From the NCBI RefSeq assembly GCF_014596525.1, contig NZ_MSJP01000040.1, positions 52,093 through 116,092 of the forward strand: a stretch of 64,000 nt of DNA. The letters run 5' to 3'. A program made the position numbers and the translations under genes. The stretch's first letter is position 1; each line of letters opens with the position of its first letter. Positions 40,988 through 49,039 of this stretch are shown here, one piece after another. The DNA comes from Streptomyces sp. CBMA291 (lineage in GTDB: Bacteria > Actinomycetota > Actinomycetes > Streptomycetales > Streptomycetaceae). The notes beneath the pieces were generated by a model. It was not told where the DNA came from. It saw only the letters and a list, made by a program, of their open reading frames with translations, and ran no database searches.

Positions 40988-42970
40988 TCATCGCAGGTCG
41001 GGGCCGGTGATGGCGCGGGCGGCCCGGACCTCGTGGCGCAGCGGCGCGAGGACTCCGTTCTCGTCGCCGGGCAGCTCGGCGCGTACCTCGGTGAGGGTGG
41101 CGCTCGCGCGTACGCCCTCGGCGAGTCCGCGCAGCTCCCGCTCGACGGCGGCGACCTCGGCGGGCGCGGGCGGGGGCGCGCCGTGGTCGACGCGGATCCG
41201 GGCGGCGGTGGTGGCGTCCACGATCCGTTCGACGGCGACGACGAGCGGCCACCAGGCGGCGGCGCGGGGCCCGGTGGGCGGCGGTTCGGTCAGGGCGCGC
41301 TGGAACTCGGAGCGTACGGCGGACAGGTCGCGGTAGAGCTTGCGGCGGGCCCGCAGCCGCGCGCCCCGGGCGGCGGGGTCCGCGGACTCGGGCGTGAAGG
41401 CGCGGGCCACATAGGCGGCGGTGTCGGTGACGGAGTCCGCGAGGCGGTCGCCGATGCGGGTGTGCCAGGACTCGGGCCAGAGCAGGTATCCGGCGATGAG
41501 CGCGATGCCGCAGCCGATGAGGGAGTCGTACAGGCGGGGCAGGACCAGGTCGAAGCCCTGCCGGTTGAGGGTGTCGGAGAGCAGCAGGATGACCGGGGTG
41601 ATGGCGGCGGTCTGGAAGGCGTATCCCTTGGCGGAGAAGGCCGGGATGAGGGCGGCGAGCACGCACATGACGGGCACGTCCCACCAGCCGCGCGGGACCT
41701 CGGCGAGGACGAGGGCGGCGAGGACCAGGCCGAGGGCGGTGCCGAAGGCGCGGAGCACGGCGCGCGAGAAGACCGAGCCGAAGTCGGGTTTGAGGACGAA
41801 GGTGACGGTGAGGGCGACCCAGTAGGAGCGGGGGACGGGGATCAGCGAGACGAGTGCCTGGGCGAGTCCGATGCAGAGGGCGAGCCGCAGCCCGTACCGC
41901 CAGGACGCCTCGGAGAACAGGACGGTGCGGGCGGCGCGGCGGGCGCGGACGCCGAGCGCGGCGGGTCTGCCGAGCCGGTCGTCGACGTTGTACGGGTCGG
42001 GTTCGGCCTTGAGGACGATGGTGGCGGCGTGCCGCAGGGCGTGGTCGACGGCCTTCTCCGCGGGCCGTTCGGCGGGGGGCAGGGCGAGGTCGGGGGCGCC
42101 GGTGCGGGCCTCCTCGACGGCGTCGGCCAGCTCCCGTACGGCCGCCGGGACCGCTTCGGGCAGGGGGCCGTGCAGCAGGGCCCTGAGGTGGGCGGCGGGG
42201 GCGGCTTCGACGAGCGGGATGACCACGTTGAGCTGGGCGAGCAGCCGGACCAGGGAGGACGAGCGGCCGTGCCCGCGCGTGCGGTGGGCCAGGATCAGAT
42301 CGTAGGACTGGTTGAGGGAGGCGGTGACGGCCTGTCGTTTCTCCTCGTACGCGGGGGTGCCGGTGGCCTCGTAGAGGTCGGCGACCGTGCGGTAGGTGGC
42401 GGCGACGGCGGCGCGTTCGGGGGCGGCGCGGCGGAAGGGCCAGCCGAGCAGGGTCAGGGCGAGGACGAACAGGCCGCCGAGGGTGAGCAGGAGCGGCGCG
42501 GTCCACCAGGGCGAGGGCATCGGCAGTCCGGCGCCGACGACCGCGTTGAGCAGCAGCAGAAGGCCGGAGACCGAGGCGACCGCGCCGATCGAGGAGATCA
42601 TCCCGGAGACCAGCGCGACCAGGGTGAGCGCGGCGACGGCGAGCCATCCCTGACCGAAGACGAGGGTGCCGAGGGTGACGCCGAGGGCGCCGAAGAGCTG
42701 CGGGACGGCGATGTTGTAGATCCGCATCCGGTACGCGTCGGCGGTGTCGCCGATGACCCCGGAGAGGGCGCCCATGGAGACGAGCGCCCCGTAGGCGGGC
42801 TGCCCGGCGGCGAGTCCGACGGCGATCGGCACGGAGAGGGCGACGGAGGCGCGCAGGACGGCGGCGCGGGGGATCGGCGCGGGGCCGGGCCGCAGCCCGG
42901 CGGTGAGCCAGCCGGGCGGGCCGAGCCGTACGGGCCGGGGCGGCCGTGGGGGACCTGCGGGTCGTGCCAT
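40988..42970 (-). CDS. FUSC family membrane protein
   Basis: 660 aa from ATG 42970. Two sets of about five to six transmembrane helices (residues about 30-190 and 370-520), each followed by a cytoplasmic helical region, as in aromatic-acid exporter/fusaric-acid-resistance proteins. The second half carries the FUSC pattern: RYGLRLALCIGLAQALVSLI, YWVALTVTFVLKPDFGSVFSRAVLR. Probably an efflux pump or permeability component. A TACGTT hexamer ends 8 bp before ATG 42970, fitting a leaderless message; GTG 42976 and TTG 42979 are alternatives. Confidence 0.85.
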   Translation of the reverse strand: MARPAGPPRPPRPVRLGPPGWLTAGLRPGPAPIPRAAVLRASVALSVPIAVGLAAGQPAYGALVSMGALSGVIGDTADAYRMRIYNIAVPQLFGALGVTLGTLVFGQGWLAVAALTLVALVSGMISSIGAVASVSGLLLLLNAVVGAGLPMPSPWWTAPLLLTLGGLFVLALTLLGWPFRRAAPERAAVAATYRTVADLYEATGTPAYEEKRQAVTASLNQSYDLILAHRTRGHGRSSSLVRLLAQLNVVIPLVEAAPAAHLRALLHGPLPEAVPAAVRELADAVEEARTGAPDLALPPAERPAEKAVDHALRHAATIVLKAEPDPYNVDDRLGRPAALGVRARRAARTVLFSEASWRYGLRLALCIGLAQALVSLIPVPRSYWVALTVTFVLKPDFGSVFSRAVLRAFGTALGLVLAALVLAEVPRGWWDVPVMCVLAALIPAFSAKGYAFQTAAITPVILLLSDTLNRQGFDLVLPRLYDSLIGCGIALIAGYLLWPESWHTRIGDRLADSVTDTAAYVARAFTPESADPAARGARLRARRKLYRDLSAVRSEFQRALTEPPPTGPRAAAWWPLVVAVERIVDATTAARIRVDHGAPPPAPAEVAAVERELRGLAEGVRASATLTEVRAELPGDENGVLAPLRHEVRAARAITGPDLR

Positions 42971-43015
42971 GTCCACCAACGTACGTCCGGCGGGGGCGGG
43001 GTCCCGCCCCGGGTC

Positions 43016-43252
43016 TCAGTTGCGGTAGGACTCGACCTCGCCGGCCGGGCGGACGGCGGCGCTGTCCGGGTCCTCGCCGTACTCGGCCTTGGCGCGGCGC
43101 TGGCGCAGCAGGTCCCAGCACTGGTCGAGCCGGACCTCCAGCTCGGTCAGCCGGGTCTTCTCCTCGGGGAGGAGGCCGCCGGTACGCCCGCGCAGGGCCC
43201 GCTCCTCCTCCACGAGCGCGCCGATGTCGTCCAGGATCTGCTCGTCTTTCAT
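43016..43252 (-). CDS. DUF2630 family protein
   Basis: 78 aa, soluble, two long amphipathic helices (EQILDDIGALVEEERALRGR; EKTRLTELEVRLDQCWDLLRQRRAKAE), then a short tail. Matches the actinobacterial DUF2630 family, of unknown function. It lies 45 bp upstream of the FUSC start on the same strand and may be co-expressed. Confidence 0.85.
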   Translation of the reverse strand: MKDEQILDDIGALVEEERALRGRTGGLLPEEKTRLTELEVRLDQCWDLLRQRRAKAEYGEDPDSAAVRPAGEVESYRN

Positions 43253-43344
43253 GGTTCAAGCGTGGCGGACGAGCGCGGTCCCCGCAGGTCGAGAGCGGGG
43301 AGGCCACGGGGGGGCGGGGAGGACAGGGTGAGTGCGGGGAGGTC

Positions 43345-43776
43345 TCAGTGCCGCAGGGCCTGGGAGACGTCCGCCTTGATCTCGCCCGAGAGGGTCCGGT
43401 TGCTGCGGGCCGTTCCGGTCTTGGAGCCGTGCGGGGGGACGCCGTCGATGCCGAGGACGACCGAGTCGAGGAAGTTCCCCTGGGCGTCCCGGAAGGTCAC
43501 CAGGACCGTGTAGTCGGCCTTCTCGTCCTTGGGGTTGGCGGCGGTGACGTCGGCGACCGTGCGGTCCCCGTCGGCGCGGGCGGGCCCGGCGCTGACGTCC
43601 TTGGTGGCGTTCACCCCGTCCTTGATCTCGTTCATCTTCTGCTGCGCCGCCGAGGCGACCGCCGCCGTGGCGGTCGCGAAGGCGTTGCCCGCCGTCTCCC
43701 TGGCCTCGTCGCAGCCGGTGAGGGCGAGTACGGCGGTGGCGGCGAGGACCAGGGCGGTGCCGGTGGTGCGTCTCAT
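43345..43776 (-). CDS. Putative lipoprotein
   Basis: 143 aa. The N-terminus MRRTTGTALVLAATAVLALTGC is a lipoprotein signal with lipobox LTGC, so Cys22 would be lipidated and the protein anchored outside the membrane. The rest is a small beta-rich domain (DYTVLVTFRDAQGNFLDSVVL; HGSKTGTARSNRTLSGE), resembling immunoglobulin-like FxLYD-type domains. ATG 43776 has GGGAG 6 nt upstream. The longer frame to 43959 only reads antisense to the neighbour. Operon with the DUF7144-like gene 14 bp upstream. Confidence 0.78.
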   Translation of the reverse strand: MRRTTGTALVLAATAVLALTGCDEARETAGNAFATATAAVASAAQQKMNEIKDGVNATKDVSAGPARADGDRTVADVTAANPKDEKADYTVLVTFRDAQGNFLDSVVLGIDGVPPHGSKTGTARSNRTLSGEIKADVSQALRH

Positions 43777-43790
43777 GGGTCGCTCCCGCC

Positions 43791-44246
43791 TCAGATCTTC
43801 ATCGCGTTCTTGCCGTACGTGTCGTCCGTGGCCAGCGCCCAGATCACGAAGACCGAGATGGACATGGAGAAGAGCGCCCACCAGGGCTGGTACGGCAGGA
43901 AGAGGAAGTGGAGCAGGATGTTGAGGGCGGCGAGCGTGATGCCCGCGACCCGGCCCCACCCGGCGCCCATGAGGATGCCGAAACCGGTGACCGCGACGAT
44001 GACGCCGAGGACCAGGTGGATCCAGCCCCAGGTGGTGAGGTCGAACTTGAAGACGTAGTCGCCGAGTCGGGCGTAGATGTCGTTCTCGGCGATGCCCGCG
44101 ACGCCCTGGAAGACGTCCATGACTCCGGTGACCAGCATGAGGACACCCGCGAAGAGGGTGCCGCCCGCTGCCCAGGCGTTGTCCGCGGGGGGCTGTTCCG
44201 GCGCGTGCGGGGGCGGCGGCGGTGGCGGTGGCGTGTTCTGGGTCAT
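43791..44246 (-). CDS. Four-helix membrane protein (DUF7144-like)
   Basis: 151 aa. A Pro-rich cytoplasmic leader (TPPPPPPPPHAPEQPP) precedes four transmembrane helices: AAGGTLFAGVLMLVTGVMDVFQG, WGWIHLVLGVIVAVTGFGILMG, VAGITLAALNILLHFLFLP and ALFSMSISVFVIWAL. This is the common actinobacterial small membrane family (DUF7144). Function unknown. ATG 44246; the polyproline stretch would need EF-P for translation. A 14-bp palindrome lies 24 bp upstream. Confidence 0.82.
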   Translation of the reverse strand: MTQNTPPPPPPPPHAPEQPPADNAWAAGGTLFAGVLMLVTGVMDVFQGVAGIAENDIYARLGDYVFKFDLTTWGWIHLVLGVIVAVTGFGILMGAGWGRVAGITLAALNILLHFLFLPYQPWWALFSMSISVFVIWALATDDTYGKNAMKI

Positions 44247-44269
44247 GTGCTCATCCTCGGAGCGGCGGG

Positions 44270-44283
44270 GCGTTCGCGAACGC
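44270..44283. promoter_or_regulatory. Palindrome in the divergent promoter region
   Basis: GCGTTCGCGAACGC, a perfect 14-bp palindrome between two divergent membrane-protein genes. GTTCGCGAAC-type sites suit LexA/XRE-like dimers, but no regulator is assigned. Confidence 0.35.
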
Positions 44284-44507
44284 CGGGCGGGACCGTTCGG
44301 GTGAGGAGCCGGATTTCGCTCGCGGTCCGGCTCGCCCCGGCTGCCCGGTCCGCCGGTCCGGTCCGGTCCTCCGTCGCCGCCCGGTCCGCCGCCTGATCCA
44401 CTTGCGGGCGCCCGGTCCCGGGTGTGCCCTGGAGGGTGCGGGACCAGAGGGCCGGGGCCCTTCCGGCCGTCCGGCCGGGTCCGGCCCGAGAGGCGAAGGA
44501 GTCTGCC

Positions 44508-44912
44508 ATGGCCGCACACGCAGAGGTGCCCCTGAGGCGCCCGTTCCGACCGCACGGCTGGCTTTTCCCGGCCGTCGTGGGCGTCTTCTACGGCCTGTAC
44601 GCGACGACGGTGGCCCGCCACGGCGGCCCCGCCACCCTGGGCCAGCTCTGGCTCGGTCTGCTCTCGGCGGCGCTGCTCGCGGGCGGGATCCACGCCCTGC
44701 GGCGCTACGGCCGGGCCTTCCACCGGGAGGCGCGCTCGGCCGCCTGGGGTGTCCTGACGGGCGTGGCGGTCGGCTTCCTGTACAGCCTGTCCGGAGCGAG
44801 CGTCTTCTCCTCCAGCGGTCTGGGCCTGGCGTTCGCCGGGCTCGCCGGGGTGGGCGCGTACTACCTCTTCTACACGCACGAGGACGCGGAGGGGCATCCC
44901 GCGCCGTACTGA
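44508..44912 (+). CDS. Small conserved membrane protein
   Basis: 134 aa with four hydrophobic segments (GWLFPAVVGVFYGLYATTV; LWLGLLSAALLAGGIHAL; AAWGVLTGVAVGFLYSLSG; LGLAFAGLAGVGAYYLFY). No recognised domain. ATG 44508 has GAAGGAG 7-9 nt upstream. The last seven codons, including the stop, are duplicated immediately downstream (29 of 30 bp at 44891 and 44921). Confidence 0.75.
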   Translation: MAAHAEVPLRRPFRPHGWLFPAVVGVFYGLYATTVARHGGPATLGQLWLGLLSAALLAGGIHALRRYGRAFHREARSAAWGVLTGVAVGFLYSLSGASVFSSSGLGLAFAGLAGVGAYYLFYTHEDAEGHPAPY

Positions 44913-44949
44913 CCGGCGAGGGGGCATCCCGCGCCGTACTGACCGGCGA
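44891..44949. repeat. 2 x 29-bp exact tandem repeat across a stop codon
   Basis: GGGGCATCCCGCGCCGTACT...GGCGA at 44891-44919 and 44921-44949, period 30. Both units contain TAC-TGA, the gene's last codon and stop. Confidence 0.9.
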
Positions 44950-44961
44950 CCCGTGCGCGGA

Positions 44962-45003
44962 CGCGTCGGCGCCCCGGGCTCAAGGCTCCGGGGCGCCGAC
45001 GCG
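44962..45003. terminator. Strong bidirectional terminator
   Basis: Perfect 16-bp stem (44962-44977 with 44988-45003), 10-nt loop, between the convergent membrane-protein and universal stress protein genes. Confidence 0.88.
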
Positions 45004-45021
45004 TACGGGTGTATCGGGAGG

Positions 45022-45456
45022 TCAGTCGTCCTCGCCGCCCCGGACCACGACCACCGGGCAGGGCGCGTGCTGGGTGACGTGGGTGGAGACCGAACCGAGG
45101 ACGGCGGCCTTGAAGCCGCTGTAGCCGCGGTCGCCCACGACCAGCAGGTTCGCGCCCCGGGCCGCGTCGAGCAGCGCCTGTGTGGGGTTGCCGCCGATGA
45201 CCGTGCGGGTGGCGGCGGCGGCCTGCTCGGGGGTGAGGGCCTGGCTCAGGGACTCGTCGAGGATCTGCTGCGCCAGCTGCTCGGGATCGAACTCCGCCGG
45301 TACGCCGGGCATGAGCGTCGCCCACGAGGCCGGGTACTCCCAGCCGATCACCGTCTCCAGGGTGTCTCCGGTGAGGGCGGCCTGTCCGGCCGCCCACTTC
45401 AGCGCCTTCAGGGAAGGCGCCGATCCGTCCACGCCCACCACGATCCTGCCGGCCAT
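45022..45456 (-). CDS. Universal stress protein (UspA family)
   Basis: 144 aa single Usp domain. The N-terminal strand GRIVVGVDGSAPSLKALKWA has the nucleotide-contacting Asp. The ATP-binding motif G-2x-G-9x-G(S/T) appears as GDRGYSGFKAAVLGSVSTHV, so this is an ATP-binding type. Start ATG 45456 has GGAGG 7 nt upstream; an upstream ATG (45504) lacks one. Soluble, stress- or dormancy-related by family. Regulation not visible. Confidence 0.9.
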   Translation of the reverse strand: MAGRIVVGVDGSAPSLKALKWAAGQAALTGDTLETVIGWEYPASWATLMPGVPAEFDPEQLAQQILDESLSQALTPEQAAAATRTVIGGNPTQALLDAARGANLLVVGDRGYSGFKAAVLGSVSTHVTQHAPCPVVVVRGGEDD

Positions 45457-45517
45457 CGCCGACCTCCGTTCGCTGTACGGCACATATGAACCATGCGCCT
45501 CCAACGTAACAAAGAGA

Positions 45518-46141
45518 TCAATCCAGGCGGAGGTCGGCCAGCTGCTTCTCGAAGGGAACGACCTCGTCGGCCTCCTCGGCGCGTTCCGGACGGGCCGCGA
45601 CCGCCTCGGCGAACTCGACGCCCGCGCGGGTGATCCGGCCGGGCAGCCCCTCGGTGTACTCGTCGCCTCCGGTGCCCCAGTCCTCCGAGGCCGCGTAGAC
45701 CCCGGTGGGGACGGTCTGGGCCCGCAGATAGCCGAAGAGCGGGCGCAGGGCGTGGTCGAGGACGAGCGAGTGCCGGGCGGTGCCGCCGGTGGCCCCGATC
45801 AGGACCGGGGTGCCGGTGAGCGCGGCGGGGTCGACCAGGTCGAAGAACGACTTGAACAGACCGCTGTACGAGGCGGTGAAGACCGGGGTCACGGCGATGA
45901 CCCCGTCCGCGCCGGTCACCGTGTCGATCGCCGTGCGCAGCTGCTCGGAGGGGAAGCCGGTGACGAAGTTCTTCGCGATGTCGACGGCCAGGTCCCGCAG
46001 TTCGACGACCTCGACCTCGACGGCGTACTCCCGCTCGGCCAGCCGGTAGCGGGCGGCCTGGAGGAGCCGGTCGGCGAGGAGCCGGGTGGAGGACGGGGAG
46101 CTGAGCCCGGCGGAGACGGCGACCAGTTTCAGGGTCCGCAT
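45518..46141 (-). CDS. NADPH-dependent FMN reductase (CE1759-type)
   Basis: 207 aa flavodoxin-like reductase: KLVAVSAGLSSPSSTRLLADRLL (FMN phosphate loop), ELRDLAVDIAKN, VTPVFTASYSGLFKSFFDL (flavin ring loop), GATGGTARHSLVLDHALRPLF. Supplies reduced FMN to the luciferase-like monooxygenase encoded 3 nt upstream in the same operon. The pair corresponds to the CE1758/CE1759 families. Substrate of the monooxygenase unknown. Confidence 0.9.
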   Translation of the reverse strand: MRTLKLVAVSAGLSSPSSTRLLADRLLQAARYRLAEREYAVEVEVVELRDLAVDIAKNFVTGFPSEQLRTAIDTVTGADGVIAVTPVFTASYSGLFKSFFDLVDPAALTGTPVLIGATGGTARHSLVLDHALRPLFGYLRAQTVPTGVYAASEDWGTGGDEYTEGLPGRITRAGVEFAEAVAARPERAEEADEVVPFEKQLADLRLD

Positions 46142-46144
46142 GGC

Positions 46145-47266
46145 TCAGACCTCCTCGGGGGTGTCGGACCGCTCGGCCTGCTCGGGGTGGCGGGCCGTGA
46201 CGGCGGGGTGGAGCGGGGCGGACTCGGGGACGCCGGCCGGGCGCAGGTTCGCGAACTCCTTGCGGAGCACCGGCACGACCTCCTCGCCGAGGATGTCGAG
46301 CTGTTCGAGGACCGTCTTGACGGGCAGTCCCGCGTGGTCGATCAGGAACAACTGGCGCTGGTAGTCGCCCACGTAGTCGCGGAAGGAGAGGGTGCGCTCG
46401 ATGATCTCCTGCGGCGAGCCGACGGTCAGCGGGGTCTCGCGGCTGAACTCCTCCAGGGAGGGGCCGTGGCCGTAGACCGGCGCGTTGTCGAAGTACGGGC
46501 GGAACTCCCGTACCGCGTCCTGGGAGTTCTTGCGGATGAAGACCTGGCCGCCGAGGCCCACGATGGCCTGCTCGGGGGTGCCGTGGCCGTAGTGCGCGTA
46601 CCGCTGCCGGTAGAGGCGGACCATCTTCTCGGTGTGCTGCTTGGGCCAGAAGATGTGGTTGGCGAAGAACCCGTCCCCGTAGTACGCGGCCTGCTCGGCG
46701 ATCTCGGGGGAGCGGATGGAGCCGTGCCAGACGAACGGCGGGACGCCGTCGAGCGGGCGCGGGGTGGCGGTGAAGCCCTGGAGGGCGGAGCGGAACTTGC
46801 CCTCCCAGTCGACCACGTCCTCCCTCCACAGCTTGTGCAGGAGCGCGTAGTTCTCGATGGCGAGCGGGATGCCCTGGCGGATGTCCTGCCCGAACCACGG
46901 GTAGACCGGGCCGGTGTTGCCCCGGCCCATCATCAGGTCCACGCGTCCGTCGGCGAGGTGCTGGAGGGTCGCGTAGTCCTCGGCGATCTTCACCGGGTCG
47001 TTGGTGGTGATCAGGGTGGTCGAGGTGGAGAGGATCAGGTTCTCCGTACGGGCGGCGATGTGCCCGAGGAGGGTGGTGGGGGAGGAGGGCGTGAACGGAG
47101 GGTTGTGGTGCTCCCCGGTCGCGAAGACGTCGAGCCCGACCTCCTCCGCCTTGAGCGCGATGGCGACGGTGTCCTTGATGCGCTCGTGCTCGGTGGGGGT
47201 GCGGCCGGTGGTGGGGTCGGTCGTCACGTCGCCGACGGTGAAGATCCCGAACTGCATCGTGCTCAC
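46145..47266 (-). CDS. LLM-class flavin-dependent monooxygenase (CE1758-type)
   Basis: 373 aa luciferase-like TIM-barrel flavoprotein using FMNH2 and O2. Typical blocks: MQFGIFTVGDVTTDPTTGRT, EVGLDVFATGEHHNPPF, LSTSTTLITTNDPVKIAEDYATLQHLADGRVDLMMGRG. Ends in a Pro/Glu tail (RHPEQAERSDTPEEV). First gene of a two-gene operon with its FMN reductase. An AT-rich dyad containing GTTCAACC lies at 47305-47325 in its promoter. Could detoxify an aromatic or sulfur compound. Confidence 0.9.
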   Translation of the reverse strand: MSTMQFGIFTVGDVTTDPTTGRTPTEHERIKDTVAIALKAEEVGLDVFATGEHHNPPFTPSSPTTLLGHIAARTENLILSTSTTLITTNDPVKIAEDYATLQHLADGRVDLMMGRGNTGPVYPWFGQDIRQGIPLAIENYALLHKLWREDVVDWEGKFRSALQGFTATPRPLDGVPPFVWHGSIRSPEIAEQAAYYGDGFFANHIFWPKQHTEKMVRLYRQRYAHYGHGTPEQAIVGLGGQVFIRKNSQDAVREFRPYFDNAPVYGHGPSLEEFSRETPLTVGSPQEIIERTLSFRDYVGDYQRQLFLIDHAGLPVKTVLEQLDILGEEVVPVLRKEFANLRPAGVPESAPLHPAVTARHPEQAERSDTPEEV

Positions 47267-47304
47267 CTCTCGCCTTCCTTGTCCGCCTCGGGTCTCCCGG
47301 GGCT

Positions 47305-47325
47305 ATTGGTTGAACCTTAAACCAT
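47305..47325 (-). promoter_or_regulatory. Operator-like dyad upstream of the LLM monooxygenase operon
   Basis: TGGTT-N7-AAACCA within an AT-rich 21-bp stretch, about 40 bp before the ATG. It shares GTTCAAC with the site before pirin (17197-17203). Suitable for a MarR/HxlR-type regulator; inference only. Confidence 0.4.
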
Positions 47326-47452
47326 CCCGTCCAACCGTGCGACCCCCTTTCCTATTCCGCGCCTCCCTCTTCCACGCCCCCCTCCCATTCCGCGCCTCCG
47401 CGACCGGTTCCGCGCCCCGGGGCGGCGCCGGTCCGCCCGTACCCTGGTACGC

Positions 47453-47617
47453 ATGACCGAACAGGCTGACGCGCGCAAGGAGCGCCGGGCGAGCGACTAC
47501 GAGCGCTGGAAGGAACGCGGAGTGATGCTCCGCGTCTTCGTGTACGTCTTCGCGACCCACGCCTTCGCGGGCTTCGTCTGGCTCCTCTTCTACGTGGGGG
47601 AGCACGCGAAGAAGTGA
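47453..47617 (+). CDS. Small membrane protein (DUF6126-like), 54 aa
   Basis: The charged N-terminus (TEQADARKERRASDYERWKERG) is followed by one transmembrane helix (LRVFVYVFATHAFAGFVWLLFYV) and the tail GEHAKK. Resembles the DUF6126 family of Streptomyces. ATG 47453 lies about 8 bp after a TACCCT hexamer, so probably leaderless. Too short for many ORF callers, but codon use and conserved helix support it. Confidence 0.75.
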   Translation: MTEQADARKERRASDYERWKERGVMLRVFVYVFATHAFAGFVWLLFYVGEHAKK

Positions 47618-47622
47618 CGGCG

Positions 47623-47642
47623 GGGTCCCGGCGCCGGGACCC
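47623..47642 (+). terminator. Terminator after the DUF6126-like gene
   Basis: Perfect 20-bp palindrome GGGTCCCGGCGCCGGGACCC, 5 bp after the stop. A C-rich tract of CCCCGGAAT and GGGTTCCGCCC repeats (47643-47712) follows, up to the cobL promoter, where TAGAGT at 47732-47737 resembles a -10. Confidence 0.65.
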
Positions 47643-47743
47643 GCCCCCGGAATCCCCCGGAATCCCCCCGGGTTCCGCCCAGGTTCCGCCCCGGGTTCCG
47701 CCCCGGAAGGGCCCGACCGCACTCGTCACGTAGAGTCGCCGAC

Positions 47744-48964
47744 GTGAACGGTGAGATAGCGGTCGTCGGAATCGGCGCGGACGGCTGGGACGGACTCCCC
47801 GAGGGCTCCCGCCGCGTCCTGCGCGCCGCCGAGGTCCTCATCGGCGCCCCCCGGCAGCTCGACCTGCTCCCCGCCGGGGACTGCCCCGGCACCCGCGTCA
47901 CCTGGCCCTCCCCGCTCCGCCCCGCCGTCCCCGGCCTGATCGCCGCCCACGAGGGCCGTGCGATCGCCGTCCTCGCCAGCGGCGACCCCTCCTTCCACGG
48001 CATCGGCCGCACCCTCGCCGAGACCCTCGGCGCGGACCGGCTGCGCGTCCACCCGCACCCCTCCTCCGTCTCCTACGCCTGCGCCCGCCTCGGCTGGCCC
48101 CTGGAAGGCACCGACACCGTCTCCCTGGTCGCCCGGCCGCTCGCCGCGCTCGGCGCGGTCCTGCACCCCGGGCGCCGCCTCCTCGTCCTCGGCGAAGGGC
48201 CCGAGACCCCCGCACGGGTCGCCGCCCTCCTCCGGGAGACCGGCTGGGGCGGCACCCGCGTCCGCGTCCTCGAACAGCTCGGCGGCCCCCGCGAACGGCT
48301 CCTCGACGCCACCGCCGCCGACTGGCCGCACGAGCGGACCGACGCGCTGCACGTCCTCGCCCTCGACTGCGTCCGCGACCCCGGCACCCTCCGGCTCGGC
48401 ACCGTCCCCGGACTCCCCGACGAGGCGTACGAGCACGACGGACAGCTCACCAAGCGGTACGTGCGCGCCGCCACGCTCGCCGCCCTCGCCCCCGCGCCCG
48501 GCGAACTCCTCTGGGACGTCGGCGGCGGCTCCGGCTCCATCGGCATCGAGTGGATGCGGGCCCACCGCGACTGCCGGGCCATCGCGGTCGAGAAGTCCCC
48601 CGAGCGGGCCGCGCGCATCACCCGCAACGCCGACGCCCTCGGCGTCCCCGCGCTCCGCGTCGTCACGGCCCCCGCCCCGGCGGGGCTCGCCGGGCTCGAC
48701 ACCCCCGACGCGATCTTCATCGGCGGCGGGCTCACCGCCCCCGGTCTCCTCGACGCCTGCTGGGACGCGCTGCCCGAGGGCGGCCGGCTCGTCGCCAACA
48801 CCGTGACCCTGGAGTCCGAGGCGCTGCTCGCCGCCCGGCACCGCCGCCACGGCGGCGAACTGGTCCGGCTCGCCGTCGCCGCAGCCGTCCCCGTCGGCGG
48901 CTTCACCGGCTGGCGCCAGGCGATGCCGGTCACCCAGTGGTCCGTCACCAAGGAAGAAGCCTGA
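47744..48964 (+). CDS. cobL: Precorrin-6Y C5,15-methyltransferase (decarboxylating), CbiE-CbiT fusion
   Basis: 406 aa bifunctional enzyme of aerobic-type cobalamin synthesis: it methylates C5 and C15 and decarboxylates the acetate side chain at C12. N-terminal CbiE tetrapyrrole methylase (about 1-200; VVGIGADGWDGLPEGSRRVL, ASGDPSFHGIG, HPHPSSVSYACARLGWPLE) and C-terminal CbiT Rossmann methyltransferase (about 205-400; LLWDVGGGSGSIGIEWMRAH, DAIFIGGGLTAPGLLD). GTG 47744, short leader, no cobalamin riboswitch seen. The stop sits in a 20-bp tandem repeat. cobM follows. Confidence 0.95.
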   Translation: MNGEIAVVGIGADGWDGLPEGSRRVLRAAEVLIGAPRQLDLLPAGDCPGTRVTWPSPLRPAVPGLIAAHEGRAIAVLASGDPSFHGIGRTLAETLGADRLRVHPHPSSVSYACARLGWPLEGTDTVSLVARPLAALGAVLHPGRRLLVLGEGPETPARVAALLRETGWGGTRVRVLEQLGGPRERLLDATAADWPHERTDALHVLALDCVRDPGTLRLGTVPGLPDEAYEHDGQLTKRYVRAATLAALAPAPGELLWDVGGGSGSIGIEWMRAHRDCRAIAVEKSPERAARITRNADALGVPALRVVTAPAPAGLAGLDTPDAIFIGGGLTAPGLLDACWDALPEGGRLVANTVTLESEALLAARHRRHGGELVRLAVAAAVPVGGFTGWRQAMPVTQWSVTKEEA

Positions 48965-49036
48965 TCGTGGCGGAAACGGCCTGATCGTGGAAGCGAACGC
49001 CTGATCGCGGAATGAACGCCTGATCGTGGAAGAGGA
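48959..49036. repeat. Approximately 20-bp tandem repeat x4 between cobL and cobM
   Basis: GCCTGATCG(T/C)GG starts at 48959, 48979, 48999 and 49018. The first unit contains the cobL stop (GCC-TGA); the last supplies GGAAGAGGAAGC as cobM ribosome site. Confidence 0.85.
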
Positions 49037-49039
49037 AGC

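Noticed and set aside
38551..43307. Long plus and minus shadow frames (782, 810 and 855 aa) over the permease and FUSC genes
   Set aside because: Out of frame with recognisable transmembrane proteins; amino-acid composition is that of GC-rich shadows.
47618..47743. Cobalamin riboswitch upstream of cobL
   Set aside because: The leader is only a terminator hairpin, C-rich repeats and a -10 like box; no B12-box (GCCACTG-like) sequence or room for the aptamer. Upstream of cobG lies outside the window.
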